Source: Isoperla grammatica
Taxonomy: Eukaryota; Arthropoda; Insecta; Plecoptera; Perlodidae
DNA length: 64,000 bases
Direction: 5' to 3'
Assembly: GCA_945910005.1 (NCBI GenBank)
Contig: OX246741.1
Coordinates: forward strand, 14,092,632-14,156,631
The notes beneath the pieces are model-generated. The model worked only from the letters and a program-made list of their open reading frames with translations. It had not been told where the DNA came from and made no database searches. Shown in pieces: positions 50,911 through 62,228 of the stretch. Made by a program: the position numbers and the translations under genes. Every line of letters begins with the position of its first letter. The stretch's first letter is position 1.

Positions 50911-51209
50911 AGGTCTCTCACAGCAAGAAGTAAGATAGTATCAGGACCGCCCACATTTAGTTTCCAACTTAACAAGCGTGAATCACTAACGTTTTACCCG
51001 ATTATCTAGTACAATTTGGTTGCGGTAAGTTTTTTGACGGTAACGTACAAGAAAAGGTGCAAGAAGGTTTCCGTCAAAAAACTTAACGCAACCAAATTGT
51101 ACTATAAAATCGGGAAAAACGTTGGTGATTCGCACTTGTTAAGTTGGAAACTAATTGTGGGCGGTCCTGACTCCCCTGACACTATCTTACTTCTTGGTGT
51201 GAGGGACCT
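50911..51209. mobile_element. 299-bp foldback element
   Basis: Ends AGGTCTCTCAC / GTGAGGGACCT. The arms of about 140 bp keep CAAGAAGTAAGATAGT, CAGGACCGCCCAC, GTTTCCAACTTAACAAG, ACAATTTGGTTGCG and AAGTTTTTTGACGG in mirror order. No coding sequence; the 68- and 80-codon frames here are shadows. Confidence 0.85.
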
Positions 51210-52054
51210 ATACAATTTGTAAGTAAGTGCATATTGGGAGTGTTTGGCTTGTTGAAAGGGATTGCAGTGGTGTGCGGTAGGGGGCGGGGAGCTAGAGGCT
51301 AACGATACAATTATAGGAACGCCGGAAGTGAAATGGGTGCTCACCGCATGTTGGAAGCGGTTTCTATAACAAACAATCGATTTAAATCAACAGTTTCGCT
51401 CGGATTGAGTATTATAATATTTGCGTTCTAATTTTCATCCATATTCTAAATACACGTCTTGACTTATTTACTTCCTTTATCGTTACTATAGCTTACTCGT
51501 TTACAATGTGACCACTGCCGGAACAGAGCAACACCGCACCCGCCTGTAGAAGCAGTAAACTGATGTTGACTACACAGGATGGAAACGTATGTGAAAATAA
51601 GAGGAATACACAATTTAATTATCCTTGTATTTGATTATATAATTCAATTTGAGCTGAGCAAATAGGACGTAAAAGGCATTTCTGATTGTTATAACGAAAC
51701 TTGTTCAGAACATTCACCTCTGTGAACGGTTTTAAACTATGCTGTTGAATTTTAGTCCTTAACATCATGGATATGGAGCAGGCTAGGGCCCGGGCGACTC
51801 GGTTGTTAGGAGTGAAGGAGTTAACTGAAGAAAGTCACACTTGTCTCTTTCTTCCATCCCCCCCCCCCCCCCCCCCCTCCCAATATGTAACACGTAGGTG
51901 TCCGGTTGAACAGTCGCCGCCTATAACACTATAACCCTGACTCTCCCCCATTTTCATCCCATTCATTTCCACCATGAAATGAATATAAATATAAACACAA
52001 TATGCTTTGAACCTTACACTATAATATGATACTTTCTATATGATACCACAGTAT

Positions 52055-52178
52055 GCATGTAAACGGTGACTTTGGAGCCGTCATAGCAACGAAACACATA
52101 ATAAATTGTATAAATGTCTCCAACTGAAAATCACTTCTTGTAACTGAGTCGGTAGTCTATAAATACAGATTTATTTTT
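52055..52178 (+). mobile_element. S1 SINE 3' body
   Basis: AAACGGTGACTTTGGAGCCG, CATAGCAACGAA and CTGAGTCGGTAGTCTATAAA in S1 order. Confidence 0.65.
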
Positions 52179-53765
52179 AAAACGTTGATTAATAATTAAT
52201 AACGAATACCAGATGACACATCATTGATACCATTTATCTCGGTTATTATTTTCAATAATAGTAACCTCCCCGTGAACATTTCCTCGTCAGAATCAACGCC
52301 AAAGCAAATGTTGTTCTGCAGGAAGTGGCGTTCACGACATTTCTAAGCACGTCTCAGTTAGAGGAAGTGCGAGCGGATACAGGTGGAAATAACTAAAATG
52401 TCAACTCATTGATTCTGTAATAGTGTATTCATATAATGTGACCTGGGTGACGGCCATATTTTCTGGTAAAACGGGCATGTTCGTTTACTTTCGATCGGAG
52501 ATCCATTGTTGTAATATATCAGATGGCGTTTGGTTGAATTCTGTTCTTCTCCAACATTGGTTTGGAATTTTTACTAAAAAAAAGTAGCACGACGAAACTC
52601 TCTTGTCACGTCCACTCTGTGTGCGGTTTAAGAAAACATGAACAATCATTCTACGTGTATACGTGTTAACGTCTTTAAGACTCTCATATTTCGAGGTAAG
52701 CATCAACCGAAACAACCATACTGATACGTTGTTCGTAATAGACGAGTGACTCGTCACCAATCAGTAGAGCCCTACAGAAATGGTTTTATTTTCCCCAAAA
52801 TTTCGTTTTTCAAAATGTATTTAGCGTTTTGGCGGTGGTATTTTTATAAAGGCGCATAACAAGCAAAAAAACATTATTTAATCAATTTAGGAATATCACT
52901 CAAATAAAGACGAGTCATTAGTGTGAATGAACAAAACTTCCTATTCCAATTACATTTTAAATTCTTCTGTGCGTTTTTTCTTACACTAACACTTATTTTT
53001 GGTCAATATTTTGCACACTTTCGTTATTTCTGTCTTACTTCGCGAATACACGGATATTTCGTGGATTTCATGGTTAAAGCTCCAATCGCGTTATTTTGCG
53101 ATTCAAAATTTGCATAATTAACATGCTGACACGACGTCTCGTTCATAATCATTATTTTTAAGGGTATAACTACAGTTTTGTTTTATTTCGTAACGCGAAA
53201 TTTAATTGGCTCTACCAATCAGTGATCGGTATTTGAAATAGGGTCTCGCTCGTTGGCCACGAAGCATCGTGTATGACTGTTTCAGTACAAGTTTAATACT
53301 ACAGCTACTAAAAAATAAAAGCAATTTATTTTGTGTTTTTCCGACATGATACATAAATTCACCTTATTCGTAAATGGAAAAATTCATGATTTTGATATTT
53401 TCTTACCCAAAGTCAACGCGTATTCTAACACGGGATAGACAACAAATATGCTGCTCCAAAATATTTATACCTGTATGTTTTCTAAACGAAAAGTACACAG
53501 AAAATACTTCCTTAATGAATATTGTTGTCAACAAGATTTCATTACACATGTACTCACTCGTAAAGTGTTTGATGTAAATATTATCTGCATACCTGTTTTC
53601 TAAACATCAAACGTTAGACATAAAAAAAAAAAAAACCAGTCCGTACCGCTTCCCAACGTTCATCACTTTCACAAAAATAAAGATGGGAAACTTGTAAGTG
53701 AATTAAAAAGTCTTTGCCGCGTATCCGTCGCCAACCACATAGAATAACGAGACGCCATCTTCACG

Positions 53766-53868
53766 CGTTGTCGCTATGGATTTGTTTTCTATACGGGAAA
53801 TAACATGCACGAAACTGTTACCTTGGTAAATGGGCACCCCTAGGTGTAATGGACGACTATGAATTCTA
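53766..53868. mobile_element. MITE M6, copy 3, truncated
   Basis: Retains TGTCGCTATGGATTTGTTTT, GTTACCTTGGTAA and GGACGACTATGAATTC; the left end is lost. Confidence 0.7.
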
Positions 53869-54852
53869 TGTTGGACTTTTAATCAGTAGCAGCTCGTGTA
53901 AAGAAACTTCAGATGGTGAAAATACAAGGCTAACGACCTAATGACTAGCGCTATATGCATAAGAAAAATTAACTGGATTTTTATTTCTAGCCTTCTACCC
54001 AGATTCTAGTCCATCCAATCAGAAATAAGATTACTTTTTTGTGAGAACTAATGAGATAAAAGCTACTGAAATGTGGAAACGGCGTCGTTATAGCTTAGCA
54101 TTGCGTGTGCGTGCATCAAGCTTTATGGCAACAGAGGATTTGGAATTTTGTCACAGTTTTGAAATATGACTCCTCACTGGGTTTAAAAATTTGGTTCAAA
54201 CCTTCCCTTTCTGTCCCCCCCCCCCTCCATCACCCCTTTGTTTACCATAGAGGTATGATTTTGGAAGTAATTCAAGATGGAGATATTTAAAAGCTAGACA
54301 AAAGATGGATATTTTTAAGTGTCGTGGAAATTTGATAATTTGATAATACTTTCGGGGTTGAACTTAAAAATTTCAAACAAAATATGATGTTTCAGAAAGT
54401 ATAATCTTGAGCTAGTTTGTCGAAAAAATAATTTTCACCTGTTAATTTTGAAGTAAATCAAAATTCAAAATTTACCATTTTCTTTTTAAATTTGTAATTT
54501 TTTTTATATTAGTCACCGGTATATCTAAAAAAAAATTACTTTACTAGATTACGAATGAATTTAATTTCACGTACGAATTAGTTCAGGATTGAAAGGGAAA
54601 TTGCCCGTGCATTGACCATGTGCGTAAATACGTGGCAATGCGTAATAATATCGGCGCTGTTCAGTTTCCAGGTGGCGACTCGGCGTCGGTAATCGTGCTA
54701 AATAAACAGTCGGCAATGAAGGCAGTTACTAAAGCGACACATTGACACTACACAAACATAGCCTAGCTTCTATCATGAGCTTTGATGCGTCAAACTCACA
54801 GAGAGACCACCAGTTTGTAATTACGTCATAAATATATCAAATAAATACATAA

Positions 54853-54985
54853 TTGTATTTATTGTCTACCCACTCTACTCAGTTACAAGAAATGATTTTC
54901 AATAGGGGACAGAAAACAATATTCATTATGTGCTTCCTTGCTATGACAGCTACAAAGTCACCGTTTACGTATCTGCCAGTAGAAG
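54853..54985 (-). mobile_element. S1 SINE 3' body
   Basis: Minus-strand GTAAACGGTGACTTTGTAGC and the GAGTGGGTAGACAATAAATA edge. Confidence 0.65.
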
Positions 54986-57189
54986 CGCAGCCAGGAATGT
55001 ATTTTGGGAAGAGGGGGAGGAGAGGCATACGGAATTATAAAGAGAATATAGTCAGCAAATCGGCTTCACGAGCTCTATGCATATGAGGGGGGGGGGGGGG
55101 GGAGAACACTCACACCAGCCCCGAAGGCCAAATTTTGAAATGTTTTTTGTTTTGTACAGGATGTCTGCTGGATGGCATAAATTCACCAGCAGATACCTTG
55201 AGGGTATCATTGATAAACTTAGTTTTATTGCACCGTAAACAAGAGCAAAATACTATTCGATTCACCGATTCATGATATATGAACGCTATCTTTAATAAAA
55301 AATCTGTACCATACATTCGTTGTAGACAACTCCCTTTGATGCCCCTGTATATACGCCACTGTTGTCTTCCTATCGTGTTACATTCTCAACTCAACACAGA
55401 CTCTTGTTACTATCAGGGCTCTCATTAAAGAAGTAACACGTTCACGGGTGGTGCAGAGACAACATAAGACAGGTAATACGATATCCACCTTTGATTAACG
55501 TTTAGTAGTGGGAAGAGTAGGAAACAAACACCCGCGCTTCTTCTAAGATATACATATGATCAAAGAGATCCAGAAGAAAGATATCACGTAACCGAAGCTT
55601 GCAATCTGTTTTTATAATACGGGTGCGAACAATGCCAGATTGTCTTCACTCACTTTACATTATGCTTTTTTCAATGAATGATAATTCTATCAGTCTAGAT
55701 ACAGCTAAGCACAGATGATGATACTTCAAGTAAACTCAATACAGGTAGCTTTTTAACGAGACTTTTTGCCTCCTGCATCTTGTTAAGCGCCATCTTACGC
55801 AAGCACAAGTGTCTTCGTTGTTTCTTATTTACTTGTGTGCAAGTGTCTCAGTCACTATCATCTTATCATGTTTATAATCATCTCGATAGTTGCCGAAGTA
55901 TGAAACATGTAGTACAAATATAAATATATAATTATGTTAAATAGCATTAGGTAGTTTAATGATTAGGCTCATAATAGATAATATAACAGTACCCACGAAA
56001 TATATACGTACGATATGATACGATAATATATATGAAAATATACCGCAAAAGTTTAGCGGATAAGAGTGAAAAAAGAATGTTTTAAAAGTGTCCATTGGAA
56101 AGGTGGGATAATTTGGGTCAAGGACATTGTCAATTCGAATGGAATGGGGTAGAGGGGGGGTGGTCTATGGGGTGTCAAAGTCGGAATACCCAATAATAGA
56201 AAAACCGTGAAAATGTCGTAGCGTAATATGAACCGGGCAGATATACGCACGAAATATATACGTACGATATGATACGATAATATGTATGAAATATACCCAA
56301 GAAATATTTTACCGACAAATAGTCAATCAAATTTAGAGGTAATTTAGAAAGAAAAACGTTTTAACGAAAGTGTTACTTTACCTTCGGAAAACTCAGAAAC
56401 CATGAGCGAATGAGCCCGAACCTTATTTCCGATAATTACAAAAAGTGCCGATGGGTGCGCTGCTCGTCAGATATTCGGAAGCTTGTTGGACGGATTCACA
56501 ATCGGTTTCCACTCGAACAATTCCGCCAGCCAGCTCATTCACCTGGGGGCTGATTGGGGAGTTTATGTCCGTTTGTGAACTACTCCGACTACACTGGTGC
56601 TGCTTACTTTGGTGCAATCGATTTCAGATGGAAGATATGCAAGTTTTAGATTAGATATAAAAAAATTAAAAAAAAACACTTAAGTACTTCCAATACCACT
56701 ACCAATTTTACAGTACGTACTTTGTGTTTATGATCCGAACTCACCAAACTTTTTAATCGGCCGATTTACTACTCTCGGATTGGTTACCAATTACCATGGA
56801 TTCCACAAACATTACATACAAAATGCAAAGTGGCTTCTACCAGGCGCAATTTTTGATCCCCGATAAACAGAAAATCGCCGGATTAAAGCTTGGTAAAACT
56901 GGCCCTGAGGGGCACAAAAATCGTGACGTTATAGAATTATACGCCAATGATCCCCCGCTGAAAACTTTCACAGGTTATCTCATGTTCTATATAGATTAGG
57001 TACCTAAAAGCATTTCATAGTGGTTACTGTGAGGCCATGAATACTCCGACCTTTGTCTGTCCGATCCCGCAGGTTATTATCTTCAAACACGAACATTACG
57101 GTCGAAAACCTATATTTTAATGAATACGTGGACCATTCTCATGCCGCATATTTAGGAAAAAGACCATTCTCAAAATAATCTAAGCCCAA

Positions 57190-57313
57190 GGGTCAGGTGC
57201 ACAGTCAAGTTTAGTATAGGGTTCGTTTATGGTTGCTGGAGTTTGTTTCCCTAGTGGAAATAGCATGTAATAAAACAATTCCATAGCAACAAAGTTGACT
57301 GTGCATCTGACCC
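57190..57313. mobile_element. Palindromic MITE M7
   Basis: GGGTCAGGTGCACAGTCAA at the left, TTGACTGTGCATCTGACCC at the right; 124 bp, adjacent to M6 copy 4. Confidence 0.7.
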
Positions 57314-57325
57314 ATAGACTGAGTT

Positions 57326-57462
57326 GATTCGTCCCCCCTTCACCTAGGGGCGCCCGTTGTTACCGAGGTAACAGTTGCTTGCATGTTATTTTCTATATAG
57401 AAAACAAATCCATAGCAACTATGGGTGCCCCTTTGTGAAAGGGCCGACTATGAATTCCAACC
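57326..57462. mobile_element. MITE M6, copy 4
   Basis: CACCTAGGGGCGCCCGTTGT, then GTTACCGAGGTAACAG and, at the right, GGGCCGACTATGAATTCC. The left end is degraded. Confidence 0.7.
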
Positions 57463-59164
57463 TTAACTTCAATGACAACAATGGACAACAATTAAAAACT
57501 AGTTTTTCAAAATGTTTCCAAGGTTCCTTGATGCACACAACATCATACGCCTTGTTTTCGTGTGTCCGTCAGACGTGACAATTGTTAAAACATTTTCAAC
57601 TTACGTCGCGGCATCAAACACATGAGAACCCAACGTCGTTCTTTGTTGTGATTGGTCAAATATCATTTTCGTCGCGTTCATGCAAACCCGGCTTTAAAGT
57701 TTAAACCTACACAAATTACCGATGTTGTTTTTAAATTTTATGAATTAGGATAAAACAGCGTTTTTTTTTATAAGCTATTCACGCTTTGTCGAATACTTTT
57801 AATAACATTTTTAATAAGCTAAGGTTAGGCCACAGTGAAGCTAAACAGCTGCAGGCACATCACATGGGCATGTATCTTCCTCCTTTCGCTACCCGTTCTT
57901 TACATTCAAACCGCCCACAATGCCATTGCTATTCACGGCGTACCAACGGCAAAAGATCAAATTTAATGAATAGTTATTGAGATACTCGAACAAAGGGAGT
58001 TCATCTTACGCCCGCGGGGCAGCGCTTAGAAAAACCGCAATCAACGTCTATGTGTGTATACACGTGCGTTGTACAGCGGCGTAGACAGCGCTATAGCCAG
58101 AAGTAAGGACTCGTTATCGAAAATATGATATCCGATCTATGAGAATTGTGATGTTACTTCCGCTCATGATCAAAAGATAAAGAAGTAACTAGAAGTATAG
58201 GTTGCAATGTTTTCTGTGCTTTGTTCTGGAAATATCTGGATGAAACCCACTTCTTGCTTTGATATGAAGACACCGCGAAGATTTCCATCTATCTATCCGT
58301 AAAACGGCATTCACGGTAAATAAAACAAGTCTTCTAGAAAATGTTTGTCGGTTTTTGCTCTTTACGCCGCAAGTTGCTGCTGTGCTATGTGCTATGCTAT
58401 GTATCATAGTGTAGAAGCCAATGGGATGAATTCACATTCTATGCTCGGCAGCTATGGCTGATGTTTTATACTGTTTGTCATGAAAACAAAAACAAGTACA
58501 GATTCTCACTTTTTGAGTATTGAACAATGCCACAACAATTATGTCGTTCATAAAGATTTCTAACATTTAAGTTTCGGTTGACTTATTTCAACATATGATC
58601 GTAAAGTAGATGGTTTCCATGTTATGCGATGATGATTGCGATCAGATTCATAAAATGCTGTATAGAAGCCATGGAGACTAAAGATCGGTTTAAACACTTA
58701 TTTAAGATTCAAGCTTTATGGTTTTATTTTCCTAACTGCTTTACTTACGATCGCTACCATTGGCCGGATTTATAAAACATCGCCTCTCATTGGCTGGGCT
58801 AAGAATTTTCGGTATAAGAGCTACGGTTTCCTTGTGTGAACGCTTTAATGCAATTGGCTTGATTTGACCTTGTTGACCTTAAATCTTAAATACGTGTGTG
58901 AACTGTGAACCGAGCTTAACTATGAAAACACTGACCAGAAGAGAGTCTATGTAAATGGTTATTTTTCTCAGCTCAAAGCTATTGCGTAATCTACGAAAAA
59001 GTTAAGCTGAATTTAATTTAATTAAATCCTTGAGTGTGGATTTTTTCTCAAAGTTTCCTATGCGGAAGAATTCGTTAATTTTATTATGGCAACAAAGTTG
59101 ACTCTTGAAAGAAACTTGTGCAAGGGAGTAGTGAACTATTGGCCTTTTAGGAATACAACGGTCC

Positions 59165-59171
<7 letters not shown>

Positions 59172-59224
<53 letters not shown>
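59172..59224. repeat. CT microsatellite
   Basis: About 26 uninterrupted CT units. Confidence 0.95.
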
Positions 59225-59226
<2 letters not shown>

Positions 59227-59634
59227 CAAAAAAAAAAAACCAAATCCACCAAATAGCTATCTATATATTATTGTCTAAAATTTCGTAAAACTTTCTTGTT
59301 GCCGTATGAATGGGGTGTGCATGAATGATAAGCCTGTTTCCTGTTTTCCTGTTATTTTTTGTTTTGATTGTTTCTTTTGTTAAATTGCTATGTATGAATG
59401 ATCGTAGACACTGATTAAATAATTACTGCGTTATTATTATATTTTAATATGTTAACGCTAACTTCAAATTAAACTCAAATGTAGTTTTCGAATGAATGGT
59501 TAACCTTATTTGCAATTAATTTTTTGTTTTTCATTATGAGTTTGTATTTAAGTATATGTATTGAATAGTTAATTATTATTGTACTACTGTCCATTGTTTA
59601 TTGTCTGTATCAAAATGTATTATTTGTTAAAAGG

Positions 59635-59698
59635 TTGGATGGAAGATAAGGCCTAGCTGGCCTTAATCCCGCCTTCAATAAAGACCATTATCTATCTA

Positions 59699-59769
<71 letters not shown>
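59635..59769 (+). mobile_element. 3' end of a non-LTR retrotransposon with microsatellite tail
   Basis: AAGGCCTAGCTGGCCTTAAT, CCCGCCTTCAATAAAGACCA and then an ATCT run that turns into CT repeats. An AATAAA followed by a short tandem tail is usual for CR1/L2/RTE-like 3' ends. No RT coding upstream. Confidence 0.45.
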
Positions 59770-59770
<1 letters not shown>

Positions 59771-60157
59771 CCTCCATCCCTGGTTAACATGCGATCTAAC
59801 AGTCTCGCGCTTTAAAGTAGAAACTAGTATGCATCTTAAGAGGCCCTATTAATGCCCTTTTAAGAATTTCTCAGTCGAGAATATACAATTAAAAATATAA
59901 CAAATACAGAAGAAAATGTGCAAACTACAGCGAAAAATTACTACACTTTCGTGAACATGTTGATTGCAAGCTGATCACAAACTTTCCTGTAACAAACAGT
60001 AATGACATTTATTTATTTTTGCGATTGTTGTGTATTTATCGTGAATGAAGGAGACAAATTTTGAGAACTGGGGACTTGAAGTAGAATGTCATCGATGTAA
60101 ATTTAACCTGACTAACTTTAACCAAATTTAACTACCTGACCCCCCCCCCCCCCCCCC

Positions 60158-60338
60158 TCAGTGCAACCCCTCAGTGATACTGCTAGACTGTCTTCTATGT
60201 TATTGTTACAGCATGAACCACGTCTACCTGGCCCTACTGAGCGCGCTTGTGGTGCTGTTGGCGTGCGTAGCGTCCCCCCCACCTCAGTGCAACCCCTCAG
60301 TGATACTGTTAGACTGTCTTCAATGTTATTGTTACAGC
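60158..60338 (+). repeat. Tandem 126-bp duplication of the exon 2 5' end, with acceptor and signal peptide
   Basis: The block from CCTCAGTGCAACCCCTCAGT through acceptor, ATG and signal-peptide codons occurs twice, with ATGs 126 bp apart (60213 and 60339), and its coding edge appears a third time before copy 1 (about 60157-60179). 126 is 42 codons, so the frame stays open from 60174 to the end of exon 2. Copy 1 lacks 15 bases present in copy 2 (the APRPG codons) and has a few substitutions. Copy 1 also retains TTGTTACAG (ending 60211). A poly-C run (60141-60157) precedes it, possibly an expanded form of the GTCCCCCCCAC present in each unit. Confidence 0.92.
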
Positions 60339-60540
60339 ATGAACCACGTCTACCTGGCCCTACTGAGCGCGCTTGTGGTGTTGTTGACGTGCGCCCCTCG
60401 GCCGGGGGTGGCGTCCCCCCCACCTCAGTGCAACCCCTCAGTGATAGACGAGATCCCACTCAACATGAGGGCCCTGTGCGGTAGACTAGCCGGACTCTAC
60501 GAGCTGACCGGTACAATGGAGAACTACCTCAATGAAAAAG
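60339..60540 (+). CDS. Ms: Myosuppressin precursor, coding exon 2 (signal peptide and propeptide)
   Basis: Encodes residues 1-67 plus the first base of codon 68. Residues 1-18 (MNHVYLALLSALVVLLTC) form a signal peptide with a hydrophobic LALLSALVVLL core; cleavage is likely after the APRPGVAS stretch (residues 19-26). The propeptide follows with two cysteines (C31 in PPPQCNPS, C47 in MRALCGRL) and an IDEIPLNMRALC block resembling the spacer of cockroach-type myosuppressin precursors. The acceptor is TTGTTACAG just before CATG; the exon ends AATGAAAAAG/GTACTT. I chose ATG 60339 because it gives a normal 102-residue precursor. The frame is also open through the upstream copy to ATG 60213, which would give 144 residues. 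After secretion the N-terminal part is a spacer with no known activity. Confidence 0.88.
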
Positions 60541-60553
60541 GTACTTTGGGTAT

Positions 60554-60769
60554 TATAGTTGAGAAACTGTAAGAATGAAGGCCCCCTCTATATGCCCTCC
60601 ACAGCTACCCGGCCCCCCTAAACTCCGTGACAACCTGACAAAATGAAATACGTAAAGGAAAATCAGTTTGTTTCAGTTGTTCAGTTTGCTGTTTCATGGA
60701 GTTGAAGGGGGTCGGGTAGCAGTGAAAGGGATAAGAAGGGGCCGTCATTCTTACAGTTTCTCAACTATA
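60554..60769. mobile_element. Palindromic MITE beside the exon 2 donor
   Basis: TATAGTTGAGAAACTGTAAG / CTTACAGTTTCTCAACTATA ends, then GAATG-AAGGCCCC / GGGGCCGTCATTC and GCTACCCG / CGGGTAGC inside. A TA target duplication is possible. It starts 13 bp into intron 2. Confidence 0.8.
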
Positions 60770-60835
60770 CGTCATTATTTTGGGAAGTGCGCCACAATCG
60801 ACGGCTTTTTGTCTCCTCGACAATGACGAACCAAT

Positions 60836-60989
60836 GAAGTTGCTCCACAACAATTTTGGTGCTGGGGACGTTACAGATAAGTGAGGCTTGGCCAACCAAA
60901 TGTGAGTATTGGTGAAAGCCACCCGCTGATTGGCTCCGACACGCCCATCTGTGACGTCCCCAGCACCAAAGTTGCTGTGGAACGGCTTT
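60836..60989. mobile_element. Palindromic element in intron 2
   Basis: TTTTGGTGCTGGGGACGTTA / TGACGTCCCCAGCACCAAA and TTGCTCCACAACA / TTGCTGTGGAAC are inverted. About 154 bp. Confidence 0.7.
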
Positions 60990-61015
60990 AGAAGGGAGTA
61001 TTGTGAGCGAAGCTT

Positions 61016-61062
61016 CATGCTACATGCTACATGCTACATGCTACATGCTACATGCTAGTTGC
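61016..61062. repeat. CATGCTA heptamer array
   Basis: About six tandem CATGCTA units. Confidence 0.85.
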
Positions 61063-61581
61063 CGTTATAATAGCCAACTGTTGAAGATGCATGGCCAACA
61101 CGACGAAACATCCATATTACTTAATTCCGTTAAGGAACTATTATCAACTTAATATTCAGGTTTCTCATGCCATTCCTTTGTTGTTATCTTCAAAAATCCC
61201 AACACCACCGACTCCGTCCCTCCCCCCCCCCCCCCCCCTACCCCCCGCAAATAGATATATCATAGTTCAGTGACCATTGTTCAACCAATAAATACAAACG
61301 AGCCTTCAGCAAAGCATTTAGTATTTTATATATACCTGCATATTTTAATTTTGGAATAATTTTATTACGATTTGTATTTACTTTTCAAATGTATTCGGCT
61401 AGTTATATTGACGAGACTTTGTGAGTTGCTGCATCTCTAGTTCCTTTTGGTGCAGGTGCCGAGTCAAGCGTAAGTATTTTGCCGCTGCTCCGAACGTTGT
61501 CAATACAGCGCTGAGAAAACATGTCGGCATAGTAAACCATCGCTCTATCAAGTCCGTTCAAGGAATATCGACGTGTATACT

Positions 61582-61735
61582 TGTCGTACAGCAACTACGG
61601 GAACGCTTTCGTCATCAATCAATGACGTGTTTACGGTCTCGGCCAACCCGAGCAGTATTTGAATTAGCCACGGCCGCTGGTTGTCTGCCGCTCACCCACC
61701 CGTGACGAAAGCATTACCGAAGTTGTTGTACGACG
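61582..61735. mobile_element. Palindromic MITE in intron 2
   Basis: GTCGTACAGCAACTACGGGA / TACCGAAGTTGTTGTACGAC ends, then CGCTTTCGTCA / TGACGAAAGC. The interior is GC-richer and yields the 94-codon frame at 61421 by chance. Confidence 0.65.
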
Positions 61736-62121
61736 ACTGTACTAGGGATTGCCCCTACATTAAAACCGCTTTTGATTAATATCTCGAAATTGGTACACAA
61801 TATTGAACAAATAATTATTTAATTAATGCAAATGTGGTTTTTCAAGAACTAAAATTATGACTACCATTAACAAGGCAAGGCATTTCAAACCGATTTGGTT
61901 TGAATTAACACCAACTTATACGGTTGAACTAACTACATAGTTTTCCATTCGATTTGATACTTGCAATTAAAATTCTCAACTGGATTGAAATCAAACCGAC
62001 TTGGACCAAAATCGTTACGTTTACGTTGGTTTAAAAATCAGTTTTGCCACGGAGCGATTGCACCGGCCACGCCGGTTTGAAACCTCTCGTTAACTCTATA
62101 GTGTGTGTTGACTTGTTCCAG

Positions 62122-62228
62122 TGTACCAACCGATCCCCATAGCGCCGGTGAACGAGCGCTTCGAGGGCGGATCCAAGCGACAGGATGTAGACCACGTGTT
62201 CTTGAGGTTCGGCCGTCGCCGCCGCTAA
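62122..62228 (+). CDS. Ms: Myosuppressin precursor, coding exon 3 (mature peptide [15 protein letters not shown])
   Basis: The acceptor is GACTTGTTCCAG, ending at 62121. The exon encodes [18 protein letters not shown], then the KR cleavage site (62175-62180), [11 protein letters not shown] (62181-62213), RRRR (62214-62225) and TAA (62226-62228). Gly is the amide donor and the N-terminal Gln normally cyclises, giving [16 protein letters not shown], identical to leucomyosuppressin as I know it. The family's invariant HVFLRF-amide core is complete. The exon is too short and lacks a Met in this frame, so ORF finders miss it; the longer open frame over the same bases (62105-62308) is a different, non-coding frame. 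Phase matches exon 2 exactly. Locust-type peptides start with Pro and fly-type with Thr, so Gln argues against those groups. Confidence 0.95.

Larger units (their letters stand above)
30041..60211 (+). other. Intron 1 of the myosuppressin gene; repeat-rich
   Basis: AT-rich sequence with no host exon that I can support. The recognisable contents are listed separately: SINEs, the palindromic AAT/ATT microsatellite, the Penelope-like element, the 83-bp dyad array, the hAT MITE, foldbacks and PIF-like MITE copies. The stretches 32.5-38.6, 41.6-43.0, 45.4-46.9, 47.1-48.5, 52.2-53.7, 54.0-54.8, 55.1-57.1 and 57.5-59.1 kb hold nothing I can name. Short open frames there (for example 56445-56654 and 56796-56999) show no family motifs. 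Confidence 0.5.
60541..62121 (+). other. Intron 2 of the myosuppressin gene
   Basis: Starts GTACTT and ends TTGTTCCAG, about 1.58 kb, phase 1. It carries three palindromic elements (60554-60769, 60836-60989, 61582-61735), a CATGCTA 7-mer array (61016-61062) and a poly-C tract (61220-61237). The first palindrome begins only 13 bp after the donor. Confidence 0.8.

Noticed and set aside
60118..60459. 113-codon minus-strand frame with repeated blocks over exon 2
   Set aside because: Antisense of the duplicated myosuppressin exon; the sense strand has signal peptide, acceptors and donor.
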